In this document: positions 5,395 through 6,525 of the stretch, piece after piece
Layout of the letters: each line of letters begins with the position of its first letter
How positions within the stretch are numbered: position 1 is the stretch's first letter
Assembly (NCBI GenBank): GCA_003647825.1
Contig: QMNP01000097.1
Span: forward strand, 1 to 6,525
Direction of reading: 5' to 3'
DNA: 6,525 bases
Source: Candidatus Cloacimonadota bacterium
Lineage (GTDB): Bacteria; Cloacimonadota; Cloacimonadia; Cloacimonadales; TCS61
Translations under genes and position numbers: made by a program
The notes under the pieces: model-generated
Database searches by the model: none
What the model was told of the DNA's origin: nothing
The model's input: the letters and a program-made list of their open reading frames with translations, nothing else

Positions 5395-6525
5395 TTAAAC
5401 TAAACTTAAGTAATCGGTTATTGTTTTTGCGAAGATCTCTTTGTTAGTGCTAATTATTGTTTCAAGATCTGGTTGCTCAATGTTCTGGAAATTCTGTAAA
5501 ACATTTTGAATAATACTATTGATCTGCAAGTAAGAGATCTTTCTTTCCATGAATAAGTTTATAGCAGCTTCATTAGCCGCATTCATTACGGTTGGTAAAA
5601 TTCCACCACTTCTACCTGCCTCTAAAGCCAGGAAGAATAGCGGATATCGTGCTTTGCAGACATCAGAAAAATTTAATTCGGGAAGATCAAACACATTTGT
5701 TTTATCCATATTAGAATTAGTTCTTTCCGGATATGATAGTGCATAAAGTATTGGAATACGCATCGTGGGGAATGTCATTTGTGCCAGAATAGAGCCATCA
5801 ATGAATTCTACGAAAGAGTGAATGATGGACTGCGGGTGGATAATTGCTTTAATCTTGGAATAATCTTTTTCAAACAGCCAGTGTGCTTCGATAACTTCCA
5901 ATCCTTTGTTCATCATAGTGGCAGAATCTATCGTTATTCTAGCACCCATGTCCCAGGTAGGATGTTTCAGAGTTTGTTCTAACGTTATATTTTTAAATTC
6001 ATCCAGAGGTAGTGTGCGGAAAGGGCCACCAGAGGCGGTGATGATAAGAGATTTGACCTGTGAGTGGGGAGAGGTGTTGATTGCCTGAAAGATAGCACTG
6101 TGCTCACTATCTACCGGTATCAAATTTGATTGTGATGTTTTGAGTAGCGGCATTATGATGTGACCCGCCATGACAAGAGATTCTTTATTGGCCAAGGCTA
6201 GATCAATGCCACGTGTTATGGCTGCGATGGAAGAGCGAAGACCGGCAGAACCGGAGATAGCATTTAGGATTAGGTCACAATCAATGGTTTCCAAAGCTTC
6301 TTGTAAAGATTCAGCACCAAAGCTGACTTCAGTGTTCTCAGGGGTGGAAATATCTGGTTTTACTTCATTGTTTGTAATAACAAGTTGTGGTATCTTGAAT
6401 TCTCGGGCTAGAGTAAAAAGACTTTGAAAGTTATTATTAGAAGAAGCAAAAACGATCTGGAATTTATCACGATGATTTCTTACAACTTCTACTGTTGATA
6501 ATCCAATTGATCCGGTAATTCCTAA
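5395..6525 (-). CDS. dxr: 1-deoxy-D-xylulose 5-phosphate reductoisomerase, 5' end beyond window
   Basis: DXR (IspC) converts 1-deoxy-D-xylulose 5-phosphate with NADPH to 2-C-methyl-D-erythritol 4-phosphate, the committed step of the MEP isoprenoid pathway, in the cytoplasm; it is the fosmidomycin target. The frame is open to the window edge, giving 376 visible residues (numbered here from the edge). The NADPH-binding GITGSIG lies at residues 2-8, so only about five or six N-terminal residues are missing. Other hallmarks are LANKESLV (111-118), PVDSEH (137-142, metal-binding D139 and E141), SGGPFR (165-170), HPTWDMG (188-194, the loop Trp that covers substrate), DSATMMNKGLEVIEAH (200-215, metal-binding E210) and HPQSIIHS (230-237). 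The usual PDMR reads PTMR at 253-256. A TTG at 6294 could be mistaken for a start, but the 77 upstream codons are clearly DXR. The enzyme should be active; comEC follows on the same strand. Confidence 0.96.
   Translation of the reverse strand, partial: LGITGSIGLSTVEVVRNHRDKFQIVFASSNNNFQSLFTLAREFKIPQLVITNNEVKPDISTPENTEVSFGAESLQEALETIDCDLILNAISGSAGLRSSIAAITRGIDLALANKESLVMAGHIIMPLLKTSQSNLIPVDSEHSAIFQAINTSPHSQVKSLIITASGGPFRTLPLDEFKNITLEQTLKHPTWDMGARITIDSATMMNKGLEVIEAHWLFEKDYSKIKAIIHPQSIIHSFVEFIDGSILAQMTFPTMRIPILYALSYPERTNSNMDKTNVFDLPELNFSDVCKARYPLFFLALEAGRSGGILPTVMNAANEAAINLFMERKISYLQINSIIQNVLQNFQNIEQPDLETIISTNKEIFAKTITDYLSLV

Noticed and set aside
5395..6294. A 299-residue DXR starting at the TTG at 6294
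   Set aside because: The frame stays open for 77 more codons to the window edge and those encode the NADPH-binding GITGSIG and the rest of the N-terminal domain, so the TTG is an internal Leu codon.
6170..6427. Plus-strand 85-codon open frame inside dxr
   Set aside because: It lies opposite conserved DXR sequence including the GSAGLRSS and LANKESLV regions, and has no family resemblance.

Overview
The window looks like AT-rich DNA from a Gram-negative member of the FCB (Fibrobacteres-Chlorobi-Bacteroidetes) group. The main clue is the large plus-strand gene. It encodes a secreted multidomain surface protein ending in a type IX secretion sorting domain with the signature NFPNPFNPSTTI, typical of Candidatus Cloacimonadota, Ignavibacteria and related candidate phyla. 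The hairpin-rich intergenic DNA also fits my recollection of Cloacimonadota genomes, but that placement is an inference and no phylogenetic marker is present.

Layout. Positions 1-535 hold no convincing gene. They contain a cluster of hairpins (5-160), two terminator-like stem-loops (about 200-237 and 276-304), and a roughly 160-bp palindromic element (347-508) with 16-bp terminal inverted repeats. A strong ribosome binding site (521-530) then leads into a 696-residue secreted protein (536-2626, +). The region 2627-2904 is again gene-free. It carries two overlapping inverted repeats just after the stop codon, a second repeat-like stretch, a short direct repeat, and a GC-rich UUCG hairpin where the two transcription units converge. 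The rest is minus strand: comEC (2905-5277), encoding the DNA-uptake channel and nuclease-like protein, and upstream of it dxr/ispC (5395-6525), encoding the MEP-pathway reductoisomerase, whose first few codons lie beyond the right edge.

How the parts relate. dxr and comEC run in the same direction 117 bp apart and may share a transcript, but isoprenoid synthesis and DNA uptake are not functionally linked, so this is probably only housekeeping adjacency. The surface protein is a separate convergent unit. It has no recognisable catalytic domain and is best read as a cell-surface binding or structural protein exported by Sec and then the type IX system.

I do not see a new multi-gene system here. 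The least explained content is the non-coding DNA: the terminal-inverted-repeat element next to the surface-protein start, the paired alternative hairpins after its stop, and hairpin clusters that look like dispersed genomic repeats. A 49-codon open frame between dxr and comEC is a weaker curiosity.
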